From the NCBI RefSeq assembly GCF_900112255.1, contig NZ_FOLE01000002.1:503854-567853 (forward strand): a stretch of 64,000 nucleotides of DNA, read 5' to 3'. The notes below the pieces were generated by a model that saw only the letters and a list, made by a program, of their open reading frames with translations, was not told the origin of the DNA and did no database searches. The position numbers and the translations under genes were made by a program. This document shows positions 1 to 9,565 of this stretch, in pieces; position 1 is the stretch's first letter; every line of letters begins with the position of its first letter. The DNA is from Flexibacter flexilis DSM 6793. GTDB taxonomy: Bacteria; Bacteroidota; Bacteroidia; Cytophagales; Flexibacteraceae.

Positions 1-3
1 CTT

Positions 4-3000
4 CTACTTATCCACTACATAAAACTCCGCGCGGCGGTTCATTTTACGCCCGTAAGCCGTCGTATTTGGCATGAGCGGGAAGGCTTCCCCTTTACCTTCG
101 GGCATCACGATCGTGGTTTTTACACCGCGTTTGGTGAGGTATTCTTTGGCGTTTTTCGCACGTTTTTTGGAAAGTTCCAAGTTGTAATCGTCGTTACCGA
201 AACTATCACTATGCGCCAAAATATACAGACGTTTTTCGGGGTGCTGCTTTAGGTGCGTGGCCAAATGATCTAAGAATTTGTAACCATCTACCCGAATATT
301 GGTTTGGTTGGCATCAAAAAACACGCGTCCCATCATGGCGGGTTCGCCGTGATAGTGACCAGCCCGTAACTCGCCATCGCTCAATACCAATTTGGTCGCT
401 GTGCGGGTATTGATGATGTTGTCCATAGCAGCTTTGGCTTCTGGTGTCAGGTTTTTATAATACAAATCATCGCCTTTCTTGAAATGTGCTTTATCGCCTT
501 CATAAACATCTTTGCCCAAACGCTCCTGCACCATGCGGTTAAGTCGTTCCTTTTCCTCTGGCGAAAGCGAGTAATAATAATTTTTGTCTTTTTCGAGCAA
601 ACCAGCCGTGAGGTCTTCGCCTTTCTTGGCCGTAGCCTTGCGGCGAGCCGCTACAATCGCATCTATACTTGCTTTCTGTTCGGGAGAAAGATTTTTGTAA
701 AACTGCTCGTCTTCTTCTTTCAGCGCAGGGTCGCGGCTATAGACATTGTGTCCCAACAAAGACTCAATGATGCGGTCTATGCGTTTGCGGTCTTCGGCTT
801 CGAGTTGCTGATAATAAAACTTGTCTTTCTCGGAAAGTGCCAAATCATCCACCACCGTTTTCTTGCCCGACCTGCGATGCGCAATCATTTTGTTAATGGC
901 CGTTTTGCTGCTGTAAGGCAAGTTTTTGTAATACAAATCATCTTCTTTTTTAAGCAACTCATCATTGCCATACACGCCATGCCCCAAACGCGCCTCAATG
1001 ATGCGGTCTATGCGTGCTTTTTCTTCGGCAGAAAGTCCGCGATAATTAAAATCGTTTTTCTCTTTGAGTTGCAAATCATCGGCGGCTCGCATATTGGCCA
1101 AACGATTGGCTACGCTTCTTTCCAGCTCTTCTTTTGCCTCAGCATCAAGGTTTTGATAATAGAAATTATCTTTTTCTTTTAACTTCAAATCATCGTCGTG
1201 GGCATTACGTTTGGCCATTGCGTCCACGATACGCGCCACTTGGTCGCGTTCTTCGGGAGCCATTTTGCGATAAGTTACGCGGTCTTTCGCCTTAATTTTG
1301 GTGTCTTCATTTTTGTATTTGCCCGCCAAACGACTTTCGATAAGCTTGTCCACCAACTCGCGTATATTCGGTGGCAAATTCTGATATACCAACTCATCTT
1401 CTTTGAGCAAAGCATCATTATCTCCATAGAAATATTTGCCTGCACGTGCTGCCGCCCAACGCTCCACAGCCAAACGTTGTTCGGTCGGAAGCTCTTGATA
1501 ATGAAGCAAATCAGCATTAAGTAAATTAATTGTACCATCGTCGTACACCAACGTCATCAGACGCATAGCGGCCATGCGTTCGATGCGGTTCTTTTCACTT
1601 TGCGGCAATTTTGTGTAATAATCTTTTTCCTTCTCTCTCAAATTTACGTCTTTCTGATACTGCACATTTGAGATACGAGCCGCAATGATTCTATCCACGC
1701 TGGCGCGTTCTTCGGGCGAAAGTTTATCATAATACAACTTGTCTTTTAGCTTCAAGGTTGGGTCTTTGGCGTAGGCCTCTTCCATGAGCTTGAAGGCAAT
1801 AATACGGTCTATTTTATTTCTTTCCTCTAAAGTCAAATTGCTATAAAAACGGTCGTCTTGCTCTTTGAGAGCAGGCGTAAGCGCGTAGATTTTATCGCCG
1901 TTGCGAGATTTGGCCATTCGATCCACCGCATTGCGAACATCTGCGGGCAAGTTTTTGTAAAATGCCTCGTCTTCGGCCTGCAACGATGGGTCGTGTATGT
2001 AAATGTTACGGAAATTGCGGTAGCGTGTCATGCGGTCAATGGCATTTTTCGCTTCAATAGATTGCTTCTCCAAAAACAAACGGTCTTTGGCTTTGAGAGG
2101 TTGATCTTTTTCTTCTAATAACTTGGCAATCTGCGACATAATCAAGCGTTCCAAACGCGCTTGGTCTTCTAAAGGCAGGCTGGTCAAATACTCTTCGTCC
2201 TTTGCTTTTAGGTCAGGGTCAGCGGCATAATAGCTTTGTACCACTTTATACAACCCGTAGCGGTCTAAACGCGCTTTTTCTTCAGCAGGAAGTTTTTCAT
2301 AGAAAAATTTATCCTTTTCTTCCAAGCCTGCCGCATCACCCGCGTAGTTAGTAGCAGCCACTTTGGCCGCCATAAACCGCAAAATTTGGCTTTGTTGTTC
2401 TGGGGTCAGTTGCTGAAAGGCTTGACTGCTTTGCAAGGCGAGATCGTCGTCTGAATATCGTTTTTTGCTTGCAGAAGCTGTTACAACTACATCGGTCAGG
2501 CCTTCTTGCTCCAAAGAAGCCAAAAGCTCACGTTTGTTGTCGGTGCGGAACGTATAAATGTCGTAGTTAGAGCCGTCGCCCGTGCGGTTAGAAGACATAT
2601 AGCCATATTTTCCGCCCATTACAAAGTAAAAATCATCGCGTGGCGAGTTGAACGGCTTGCCCAAATTAATCAGCTTGTTTGTGCCGTCCATGGCGTACAT
2701 ATAAATATCCAAGCCGCCTAAACCCTTAAAGCCGCGAGAAGAGAAAAACAGTGCGTTTTTGTCGCTGAAATAAAACGGAGACATCTCCTCAAAAGGCGTG
2801 TTCACCTTGTCGCCCATGTTTACGGGAGCTGTCCAAGTATCGTTACCGCCTGTGCTGGTACTGTACCAAATATCGTTCATACCCAAGCCTCCCTCGCGCG
2901 TGGAGACAAAAAACAGCGTGTCGCCTGTCGCCGACAAAGCTGGGTGCTTGTTTTCGCAATTGGGTTTGTTAATATTGGTATTGAGTTTGACAGGCTTTTG

Positions 3001-3882
3001 CCATTTTCCTTTTACGAGCGAAGAAACATAAATCATACATTCGCCATTTCCTTCAAAACAACTGGTGTAATAATATTTCGTGCGGTCTTTGTTAAAAACC
3101 CCTGCCCCATCATTGATAATGGTATTGATCACGTTAAAATTGTCGTTTTTCTTCATTTCGCGCCAAGTGCCGCCCTTTAGTTCATAACGCATATTATCAC
3201 TAAAAGGCATTCCCAAACGCGGATCTATGTTGCGGCCTTGCGAGGCTGGATTGTGCGAGGTAACCACAATGGTACTGTCTGCGTCGTAAATAACCGCCGC
3301 AAATTCAGGATATTTACTATTGATTACGTTACTCAATGGCTTAAACTCATAGTCGGTGAGTTGCGCGGCTGGCGGTTTTTCCAAAGCCATTTGCACGCCC
3401 TCATCTTCAATAATGGCGCGGCGCACCAACATCGTATCTTCTGGTTTTTCGGGTTTGTAATCCACCTCAAAACGCTCTAAAGTCTTTTTCGCCTCTTCGT
3501 ATTTGCCGTCCATCTTCAGAATGGAAGCCTTCATCAAAAGAGCCTGCGGAAACTTCGCGCCTTCGCGGTCGTAAGCTTTGCCGTACCATTCGCTTGCCTT
3601 CGGATAGTCGTAAAGTTTGTTATAACATTCCGCTAATTTAAAAGCCGAATAACCGTCGTACTGATAATGTTTGGCGGCTTTTTCGTAGTACAATTTTGCT
3701 TCGTCAAAATTTTCTTGTGCAAAAAGTTCGTCGGCTACTTCTAAGTAATCCTCCAAATCTTGCTTGGCTTGCGCCTGCACGTAAGCCGTTGGCAAGCAGC
3801 ATATTAATAAAAATGCTGCGACCAAAAATATGTTATATCTGATTCTATGTAAAGTTGTCTGCCTCACGTTCTTGATGTTCAA
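4..3882 (-). CDS. OmpA-family outer-membrane protein with TPR, PD40 propeller and an 18-unit repeat array
   Basis: The protein has 1292 residues. A signal peptide (about 1-38, ending in AQA) is followed by TPR-like helices (about 42-140) and PD40/WD40-like propeller blades (about 200-460, with motifs such as STREGGLGMNDIWYS). A long array of about 38-residue helical repeats follows (about 476-1166), then a C-terminal OmpA peptidoglycan-binding domain (about 1180-1292, with NLELSKKRAKNAKEYL). TPR-PD40-OmpA proteins such as PorE belong to the periplasmic side of the T9SS and link outer-membrane parts to peptidoglycan. The inserted array is unusual and roughly doubles the length. It lies 40 bp downstream of the SprF-like gene on the same strand, so it is probably co-transcribed as the third member of that module. 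The family call is firm; the role of the array is unknown. Confidence 0.9.
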   Translation of the reverse strand: MNIKNVRQTTLHRIRYNIFLVAAFLLICCLPTAYVQAQAKQDLEDYLEVADELFAQENFDEAKLYYEKAAKHYQYDGYSAFKLAECYNKLYDYPKASEWYGKAYDREGAKFPQALLMKASILKMDGKYEEAKKTLERFEVDYKPEKPEDTMLVRRAIIEDEGVQMALEKPPAAQLTDYEFKPLSNVINSKYPEFAAVIYDADSTIVVTSHNPASQGRNIDPRLGMPFSDNMRYELKGGTWREMKKNDNFNVINTIINDGAGVFNKDRTKYYYTSCFEGNGECMIYVSSLVKGKWQKPVKLNTNINKPNCENKHPALSATGDTLFFVSTREGGLGMNDIWYSTSTGGNDTWTAPVNMGDKVNTPFEEMSPFYFSDKNALFFSSRGFKGLGGLDIYMYAMDGTNKLINLGKPFNSPRDDFYFVMGGKYGYMSSNRTGDGSNYDIYTFRTDNKRELLASLEQEGLTDVVVTASASKKRYSDDDLALQSSQAFQQLTPEQQSQILRFMAAKVAATNYAGDAAGLEEKDKFFYEKLPAEEKARLDRYGLYKVVQSYYAADPDLKAKDEEYLTSLPLEDQARLERLIMSQIAKLLEEKDQPLKAKDRLFLEKQSIEAKNAIDRMTRYRNFRNIYIHDPSLQAEDEAFYKNLPADVRNAVDRMAKSRNGDKIYALTPALKEQDDRFYSNLTLEERNKIDRIIAFKLMEEAYAKDPTLKLKDKLYYDKLSPEERASVDRIIAARISNVQYQKDVNLREKEKDYYTKLPQSEKNRIERMAAMRLMTLVYDDGTINLLNADLLHYQELPTEQRLAVERWAAARAGKYFYGDNDALLKEDELVYQNLPPNIRELVDKLIESRLAGKYKNEDTKIKAKDRVTYRKMAPEERDQVARIVDAMAKRNAHDDDLKLKEKDNFYYQNLDAEAKEELERSVANRLANMRAADDLQLKEKNDFNYRGLSAEEKARIDRIIEARLGHGVYGNDELLKKEDDLYYKNLPYSSKTAINKMIAHRRSGKKTVVDDLALSEKDKFYYQQLEAEDRKRIDRIIESLLGHNVYSRDPALKEEDEQFYKNLSPEQKASIDAIVAARRKATAKKGEDLTAGLLEKDKNYYYSLSPEEKERLNRMVQERLGKDVYEGDKAHFKKGDDLYYKNLTPEAKAAMDNIINTRTATKLVLSDGELRAGHYHGEPAMMGRVFFDANQTNIRVDGYKFLDHLATHLKQHPEKRLYILAHSDSFGNDDYNLELSKKRAKNAKEYLTKRGVKTTIVMPEGKGEAFPLMPNTTAYGRKMNRRAEFYVVDK
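388..2457 (-). repeat. Coding array of 18 diverged ~38-residue repeats
   Basis: Inside the OmpA-family gene I count 18 consecutive units of 36-40 residues. The consensus is roughly D-x-x-L-K-x-K-D-x-x-Y-Y-x-x-L-s-x-E-x-r-x-x-I-D-R-I-I-x-x-R-l. Each unit has an acidic/Lys segment, an aromatic pair (FY or YY), a Leu, an E/K-rich stretch, then IDRI(I/M). Units are diverged in DNA, so the array is old rather than a recent slippage product. It is predicted to be a helical rod or solenoid. I recognise no named repeat family. Confidence 0.85.
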
Positions 3883-3922
3883 CTAAGGTTAGTATGTGTC
3901 TGTGTTATAACACTTTCAAGGT

Positions 3923-5008
3923 TTAGTACAAAGGAGATGAGAAACGTTTACGCTTTCGTTTCTTGGGATCGTATTTTTTAATGGCCAAAGAAACCTCGTA
4001 AGCTCCCGTCGTACCTGCATTGCGATACAGGTTAGAGCGGTTCATATCGTAGCTAAAACCAAAATTAAAATGATTGTTACGGATATTGATGGAATAAATA
4101 AAGGAGTCTTCCACACGATACCAAACGCCCACGTGTATGGAGGTTCTGATTTTGTTATTGCTCAAATTTTTATATCTGTTCCAAAGCATATAACCAAAAT
4201 ATCCGCCCACATTTATCTGTTGGTCAACGCCTTGTTTCATCAAAAGGACGTTGGGAGAAAACACCGTATTTTTGTAAATACTCCATTCCAAACCGCCATG
4301 ATATTTGAACAAAATCGGTAATTTGTCTTTCACGCCATCTACAGGAGACTGATTTGGCATGTTGATATGCGCGACAGAAATGCCCGAATTGGCACTAAAA
4401 CCTTTGAGCAAATAATTACGCATGGGGTTATAAAACCACACCGCCCCCGCCGTTACGTCAGGATAAATTTTGGTGTCTTGGTACTGATCTTCCGAAACAG
4501 GAATGGAAGGGTCGTAACCCATAAAAGCATTGTAACTTTCGCCCCAACGCAGATTGTCAAAATTGATGGCTTTTTGAATAAAACCCACTTGCAGCCCATA
4601 CGAAAGCCTGTGATATTTATCTTCGGAAAGATTCAGATTATAAGCCGCCGAAACGTTGAATGCAGTAGTTTTAAAATTTTTGTATTGGCCAGCCACATCA
4701 CTAAACACACTCGCCCCGATGCCGCCGTAGTGTCCATCACGTTTGCCTTTCCAGTACAGCGGATAAATGGCCGTAAGTTGCAAGGTAGTGAACGCGGAAT
4801 TGACGCTTTTCCACTGCGTGCGGTAATTACCCGAAAAAGTAAGGTCTTGTTCATGGCCTGCCAACGCAGGATTGGTATAAAGTGGTACGGTATTGTATTG
4901 CGAAAAATGTAAATCTTGTGCCTGCAAAGGACTTTGTGTCCATAGCAAAGCCGCTGCCACCGCACAACTGACTATCCTAAAAAATCGTTTGGTAATGGTT
5001 AATTTCAT
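3923..5008 (-). CDS. PorP/SprF family type IX secretion outer-membrane protein
   Basis: The protein has 361 residues and a signal peptide (about 1-30, ending in LQAQ). The mature start DLHFSQYNTVPLYTNPALAG is the hallmark of the PorP/SprF family, and an alternating beta-barrel pattern runs to the end. SprF-like proteins act in the outer membrane and are needed for secretion or surface attachment of a partner cargo protein carrying a type B (CHU_C) C-terminal domain. That partner is the adjacent upstream gene, separated by only 3 bp, which argues for translational coupling. The basic tail (KKYDPKKRKRKRF) is typical. It is more likely a dedicated SprF paralogue than the core PorP of the secretion machine, because it pairs with one cargo gene. 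Confidence 0.92.
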   Translation of the reverse strand: MKLTITKRFFRIVSCAVAAALLWTQSPLQAQDLHFSQYNTVPLYTNPALAGHEQDLTFSGNYRTQWKSVNSAFTTLQLTAIYPLYWKGKRDGHYGGIGASVFSDVAGQYKNFKTTAFNVSAAYNLNLSEDKYHRLSYGLQVGFIQKAINFDNLRWGESYNAFMGYDPSIPVSEDQYQDTKIYPDVTAGAVWFYNPMRNYLLKGFSANSGISVAHINMPNQSPVDGVKDKLPILFKYHGGLEWSIYKNTVFSPNVLLMKQGVDQQINVGGYFGYMLWNRYKNLSNNKIRTSIHVGVWYRVEDSFIYSINIRNNHFNFGFSYDMNRSNLYRNAGTTGAYEVSLAIKKYDPKKRKRKRFSSPLY

Positions 5009-5011
5009 AGA

Positions 5012-6877
5012 TTATCGGATAAGCGTGATAGTTCCTGTTTGGTCAATTACTTGCCCATTACTAAAAAGTCCTTTCAAAATGTAGGTGTAAACGCCCAATT
5101 CTTGGTCGCCACCGTTCCAACCGCTTTGATTTATTTCGTCAAAATTGGCTGTTTTATAAACCATTTCCCCCCAACGATTATATACCTCAAATAAAAAGTT
5201 AGTATTGCTCACGCCATACGCGTAAACTTTCAAGGTTTTGTTTTCTTGGCTGTTGGCTTTGGGAGAAAAAGCATTTGGTACATAAATAACTTGTACGCGT
5301 TTGACCAAAATATTTTTGCGCAAAGAATCTTCGCATCCTCCTAATTTCTTGCCTTTCAGGGTAATAGAAAAGCCGCCTTCTTGGTTGAAGGTATGTGTAA
5401 TAACAGTACCTGTATTACGCGTTTCGTCATCTGTAAAATACCAAGAATATTCATCGGCATCAGGTGCTGTTACCGAAAGTTGAATCGTTTGACCCACTAC
5501 CACCGAATCAGGAATATTGGCAGCCAAAGTCATGCCTTGCGAAATTGTAACGTTCGTTACCAAGCTATCCACTGACTTACAACCAACACTTGATATTTCT
5601 TTTACTGAAATAATTCCCGTCCCAACCGTTGCAGGCCAAAGTACATCTACTGAATTAATGCCTCCAGATAGCACTGTGCCATTTTCTACTTTCCATTCAT
5701 AGCTTGCTCCCAGCGTCGGCGTAGTAACAGTATAGGTTTGGCTACTGCCCACACAGACATTTGTCGAACCAGTCAGGGCGGTAGGTACAGCAGGAATCGG
5801 CGAGACAAAAGCCGTTACCATCGTGCGGTCGGAACTTTCGCATCCGCCAACCACCGCAGAAACCAAATAACTGGTAGTTGTGGTGAGTAATGGCGTAGTG
5901 TAAGTCGCGCCTGTCGCACCTGCAATCAGCGTACCGCCTGCGGTGTACCAACGATATTCTGTGGCTGCACTGGCCACTGTCAGGACGACAGTCCCCGAAC
6001 CACAAACCGTGTTATTAATACCCGTCGGAGCTGGCGGTAATGTCGTACAACCTGCCGTAGTAGTAGCACTTACCAATGACGAGGTAACCGTATCGCAAGG
6101 GACGATGGCCCGCGCCTGAAACGTAATTGTTTGACCACCAGATAACCCCGTAACATTATAAGCCGTATCCAAAGCAGAAGGCGTTACATTTTGCCAACCG
6201 CCACCGTTTACATTCATTTGGTAAAGCAAAATATTTTGTTGGTTTTGCCAAGCAAAAGCCACCGACGATTGCGTAACTGAAAAAGTAACATTCGGAACAG
6301 TCGCCGCACGATGCAGCAAGGTTGGTGCAGGGTTTATAAAAGTTGCTCCCGAATAAATACTTTGATTTTGAAAATTGTTGATAGCCCCCACGCCTTGTTG
6401 GCCTACGCGCCATTGCAGCGCGGCAGTAGCCTTACAATCCTTGATTTTGAAAAAAATACGGGCAATCAATGCCGAATCTGTGGGAACTTCGATGCCCGAA
6501 AGACCAGTGCCAGTGCGTTGGCGAATCTGTAAGTTTACAAAATTGGCTTGCGGACTACGCCCCAAAAGCATCGGCAAATATTGTGTAGCATCGCCCCCTT
6601 GTGCAGTGTTATTACTCCAACGACCTTGTACACTAATGCCCATCCCTCCCACGCTACGCGCCGTATCGAGTTGAGCAGGATTTATATTGATCAAAAAGTT
6701 AGAGTTTCCGAATGTAAAAGTAGTTGCAGTTGTGCGCAATGAAAACACATCAACAAACAGTGTATCAGCATTTTGCGAAACCTTTGGTCTCATTTCTAAC
6801 CGATAACCTACTTGCGCTGATGCCGCACCGATCATTCCCCACAAAAACAAACTCAGTAAGTAATAGTATTTTTGCAT
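5012..6877 (-). CDS. Secreted T9SS protein with gliding-motility-associated CHU_C domain
   Basis: I chose the ATG at 6877 (621 residues) over an upstream TTG, because it gives a clean signal peptide (MQKYYYLLSLFLWGMIGAASA). The middle holds a cohesin-like N-terminal segment and Ig-like/PKD-like domains; GSSQTYTVTTP and the PKD-style ITHTFNQEGGFSITLKG are visible. The last about 90 residues form the CHU_C domain, with VPNAFSPKANSQENKTL, the YNRWGE motif and GVYTYILKG. CHU_C is the type B T9SS signal used by SprB-like adhesins. The gene opens an operon with the SprF-like and OmpA-like genes. It is probably a cell-surface adhesin or matrix protein; its ligand cannot be told. Confidence 0.88.
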   Translation of the reverse strand: MQKYYYLLSLFLWGMIGAASAQVGYRLEMRPKVSQNADTLFVDVFSLRTTATTFTFGNSNFLININPAQLDTARSVGGMGISVQGRWSNNTAQGGDATQYLPMLLGRSPQANFVNLQIRQRTGTGLSGIEVPTDSALIARIFFKIKDCKATAALQWRVGQQGVGAINNFQNQSIYSGATFINPAPTLLHRAATVPNVTFSVTQSSVAFAWQNQQNILLYQMNVNGGGWQNVTPSALDTAYNVTGLSGGQTITFQARAIVPCDTVTSSLVSATTTAGCTTLPPAPTGINNTVCGSGTVVLTVASAATEYRWYTAGGTLIAGATGATYTTPLLTTTTSYLVSAVVGGCESSDRTMVTAFVSPIPAVPTALTGSTNVCVGSSQTYTVTTPTLGASYEWKVENGTVLSGGINSVDVLWPATVGTGIISVKEISSVGCKSVDSLVTNVTISQGMTLAANIPDSVVVGQTIQLSVTAPDADEYSWYFTDDETRNTGTVITHTFNQEGGFSITLKGKKLGGCEDSLRKNILVKRVQVIYVPNAFSPKANSQENKTLKVYAYGVSNTNFLFEVYNRWGEMVYKTANFDEINQSGWNGGDQELGVYTYILKGLFSNGQVIDQTGTITLIR

Positions 6878-6962
6878 AATCTCGAATCGCAATATTGGGT
6901 TGATAACGGATTCTAATGTGAGTCTATCCGCCTAAGGCTATTTAACCTCAGTCAGTAGCCTA

Positions 6963-6994
6963 CAAATGTAATATTTTTTGCCATAATTCGACAA
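6963..6994 (-). promoter_or_regulatory. Predicted promoter of the CHU_C-SprF-OmpA operon
   Basis: On the minus strand, TTG (6992-6994), a 21-base spacer and TACATTTG (6963-6970) match the Bacteroidota sigma-A consensus TTG/TAnnTTTG. It lies about 86 bp upstream of the chosen ATG. Confidence 0.5.
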
Positions 6995-7115
6995 TTAAAC
7001 AAGTTTTTTATACAAATCATTATACCAAATACTACCAATAAGCAATCTATTTTTCTTTGGTTTTGTTTAGTTTATTGAAAATAACACAACATTTTATTGT
7101 TTTTCAAAAAATATA

Positions 7116-7892
7116 TTACAGTAATTTACTGATAATCAAGTCTATTACTTCAATCAGAATCAATAAAATAACAATCCATTCTAGTCGCGAACTTTCCCGA
7201 TTTTGTGAAAGTTCGGTAAACAAACGTAGGTTATCTTCCACGATTTTTAGCTCATAATCCAGCTCCCGAAAACGCGTTTTAATATCAAACATTTCTTTGA
7301 GATTGTTATCTACTTTTTCCAAATATTCGTTTTCCCAAGTCAAGTCTGGCGAGTTAAAAATATATAAATTATCAAAGATACTATTCTTGATATTGAGCGT
7401 TTTACCAATAAATTTTATTAGATTTTTTTGAGAAATTTTAATACGACCATGTTGTTCCAAATCTTCCGTAAACTTCTTGGTACTTTCTAAGATTTGGTTT
7501 CCTAAAGTTTCGTAAAAGTCCATCGCCACCGACTGCGCAATATTGAGCATAATGATACGCACGATATTTTCGTCCACCGACGGAAGTCGCAAAGAACTGT
7601 ACCCAAACGTAGGCTTTGCTTCTGGTGTAATTTCTATGATTAAATCTTCCTTAAATTCGGTTTCCACGGGCTTTTCGGTGTAGGAACGCAGAAACTTCAA
7701 AAAATCACTTTTTTCTATGTCGTTATAGTTCACAAAAACGACCGTTCCGTAATTGAACACGTGTACATATTTGCCATGTTCTTGTACATAATAAAGCTCA
7801 AAGCTACTATTTGAGAAAGGCTTTGCCGTAAAATCTGCCTTAAATTTTCGTATGTTAATCTGCTCGGCAACTAAATATGCTTCTATTTTCAT
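7116..7892 (-). CDS. RMD1/YagE family (DUF155) protein
   Basis: The protein has 258 residues. The N-terminal part has the DUF155 pattern (YVFxYGxVVFxN-like segment YVHVFNYGTVVFVNYND, then RLPSVDENIVRIIMLNIAQSVAMDFYE). A helical part follows, and a single C-terminal membrane segment (WIVILLILIEVIDLIISKLL) is preceded by an Arg/Glu-rich helix. This matches the family layout, in which eukaryotic relatives (Rmd1, RMND1) are mitochondrial membrane proteins linked to translation. The bacterial function is not established. It ends 238 bp upstream of the CHU_C gene and follows the small membrane protein gene at a 62-bp gap. Confidence 0.8.
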   Translation of the reverse strand: MKIEAYLVAEQINIRKFKADFTAKPFSNSSFELYYVQEHGKYVHVFNYGTVVFVNYNDIEKSDFLKFLRSYTEKPVETEFKEDLIIEITPEAKPTFGYSSLRLPSVDENIVRIIMLNIAQSVAMDFYETLGNQILESTKKFTEDLEQHGRIKISQKNLIKFIGKTLNIKNSIFDNLYIFNSPDLTWENEYLEKVDNNLKEMFDIKTRFRELDYELKIVEDNLRLFTELSQNRESSRLEWIVILLILIEVIDLIISKLL

Positions 7893-7954
7893 CGCGGTAA
7901 AAAATAAGTCAGGGTGCGGCGCAAGTTACGCATTCAGAGCAGATAAGCACTTGA

Positions 7955-8173
7955 TTATAATAGTTTATTTTCTTTATATTTCTGATAACTGCGGAACAAA
8001 CGCCCTAAACCGTAGAGCATCAGCAACCCCGCAAAAACCCAATGATAAGGTGCGGCAATCAGCTTGGCCGCCTTGGGCGAAAACACAAAAAACAAGCCCA
8101 CGCCCACGTACACCAACGACATAAAAATCCCGAACACAAACACGACAATAGAGAGTAATGGCAATTTTTTCAT
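7955..8173 (-). CDS. Small two-span membrane protein
   Basis: The protein has 72 residues and two hydrophobic segments (about 6-32 and 43-56). The first contains FVFGIFMSLVYVGVGLFFVF, and the protein ends in a charged tail (RSYQKYKENKLL). The start MKKLPLL has good length and composition. It lies 28 bp downstream of rarA, so it may be read through from it. I recognise no function; small proteins of this shape are common in Cytophagales next to unrelated housekeeping genes. Confidence 0.6.
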   Translation of the reverse strand: MKKLPLLSIVVFVFGIFMSLVYVGVGLFFVFSPKAAKLIAAPYHWVFAGLLMLYGLGRLFRSYQKYKENKLL

Positions 8174-8201
8174 TTTGAAATTTTCTTAAATAAATTATAT
8201 T

Positions 8202-9476
8202 TTAATATCCGTATTTATCGTTCCAAAGTTTGCGCAATTGCATTCGCATTTCGTTTTCGCGCGGGTTGTTGGCTGGTTCATACAATTTTTTGTAGGAAAT
8301 AGCATCGGGTAAGTATTGTTGCACCGAAAAATGATTTTCGTAATTGTGCGAATACTCGTAATTTTTGCCATAACCTTGCTGCTTCATCAGATTCGTAGGC
8401 GCGTTGCGCAAATGCAAGGGCACAGGCAAATCTCCCGTTTGGCGCACGAGTTGCCGCGCCGTCTTGATGGCCATGTACGAGGCGTTACTTTTGGCCGAAC
8501 AAGCCAGATACACAGCCGTTTGCGACAAAATAATTTCGGCTTCTGGGTAGCCCACAGCCGCCACCGCCTGAAAGCAATTATTCGCCAAAATCATGGCCGT
8601 TGGGTTGGCGTTGCCGATGTCTTCGGAAGCCATAATCAGCATTCGGCGGGCAATAAATTTGAGATTTTCGCCCCCTTCGAGCATACGCGCCAACCAATAA
8701 ACCGCCGCGTTGGGGTCTGAGCCGCGCAACGATTTAATAAACGCCGACGCAATGTCGTAGTGCTGTTCGCCGACTTTGTCGTAACGCGCCGTTTGGGTTT
8801 GGGCTACGTGTTGCACCAACTCGTCCGTAATTTCTACGGTGCTGCCCACGTCGGACATTTCAACCACCAACTCAAACAAATTCAGTAACTTACGCGCATC
8901 TCCACCCGACAGCAACAGCAATTTATCAGTTTCTTTCAGGTGAATAGTAAATTGTTGTAACCACTTGTCTTGGGCAATGGCTTGGCGCAAAAGTTCCAGC
9001 AAATTTTCTTCGGTAAGTGCTTCTAAGACATAGACTTGACAACGCGAAAGCAACGCCGCATTCACTTCAAACGAAGGGTTTTCGGTGGTTGCGCCAATGA
9101 GCGTAATTTGGCCTTTCTCGACGGCTGCCAGCAACGCATCTTGTTGGCTTTTATTGAAATGATGAATTTCGTCAATAAACAAAATCGTGCGTTTGCCCGT
9201 CTGCTTGGCACGCTCTATCACTTCGCGCACGTCTTTCACGCCCGTACTCACGGCACTGAGCATCTGAAACGGCATTTTTACTTGTGCCGCGATGATGTTG
9301 GCCAGCGTGGTTTTACCCACGCCAGGAGGCCCCCAGAAAATCATAGACGGCACAATACCACTACTAATCACACGACGTAATACGCCATTTTCGCCCACAA
9401 GATGCGCCTGTCCCGTAAACTGCTCCAACGAATACGGGCGCATTCGTTCGGCTAACGGCAATGATGGTTCAAACAT
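8202..9476 (-). CDS. rarA: Replication-associated recombination protein A (RarA/MgsA), AAA+ ATPase
   Basis: The protein has 424 residues, the usual length. Walker [10 protein letters not shown] is at about 49-57, Walker [11 protein letters not shown] at about 98-107, sensor 1 [12 protein letters not shown] follows, and the C-terminal tetramerisation region contains [20 protein letters not shown] and [12 protein letters not shown]. RarA is a clamp-loader-like ATPase that acts at stalled replication forks, working with SSB. It is preceded by the amidohydrolase gene with a 90-bp gap and is probably transcribed on its own or with the small membrane gene behind it. The call is secure. Confidence 0.95.
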   Translation of the reverse strand: MFEPSLPLAERMRPYSLEQFTGQAHLVGENGVLRRVISSGIVPSMIFWGPPGVGKTTLANIIAAQVKMPFQMLSAVSTGVKDVREVIERAKQTGKRTILFIDEIHHFNKSQQDALLAAVEKGQITLIGATTENPSFEVNAALLSRCQVYVLEALTEENLLELLRQAIAQDKWLQQFTIHLKETDKLLLLSGGDARKLLNLFELVVEMSDVGSTVEITDELVQHVAQTQTARYDKVGEQHYDIASAFIKSLRGSDPNAAVYWLARMLEGGENLKFIARRMLIMASEDIGNANPTAMILANNCFQAVAAVGYPEAEIILSQTAVYLACSAKSNASYMAIKTARQLVRQTGDLPVPLHLRNAPTNLMKQQGYGKNYEYSHNYENHFSVQQYLPDAISYKKLYEPANNPRENEMRMQLRKLWNDKYGY

Positions 9477-9565
9477 AAGTAGCTAATAATGAGCAAGATA
9501 AAAGTGTTTTTGAAGTATTATATAAAAAACAACGTGTGTGATGTCAATTTTATGCTTACCAAAAA

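Noticed and set aside
484-1182. 232-codon open frame on the plus strand opposite the repeat array
   Set aside because: It mirrors the periodic codons of the array on the other strand and has no protein-like composition of its own.
388-2457. Regular spacing of similar DNA segments that might be taken for a CRISPR or tandem DNA repeat
   Set aside because: The units are diverged in DNA, lie in one open frame and are conserved only as protein pattern.
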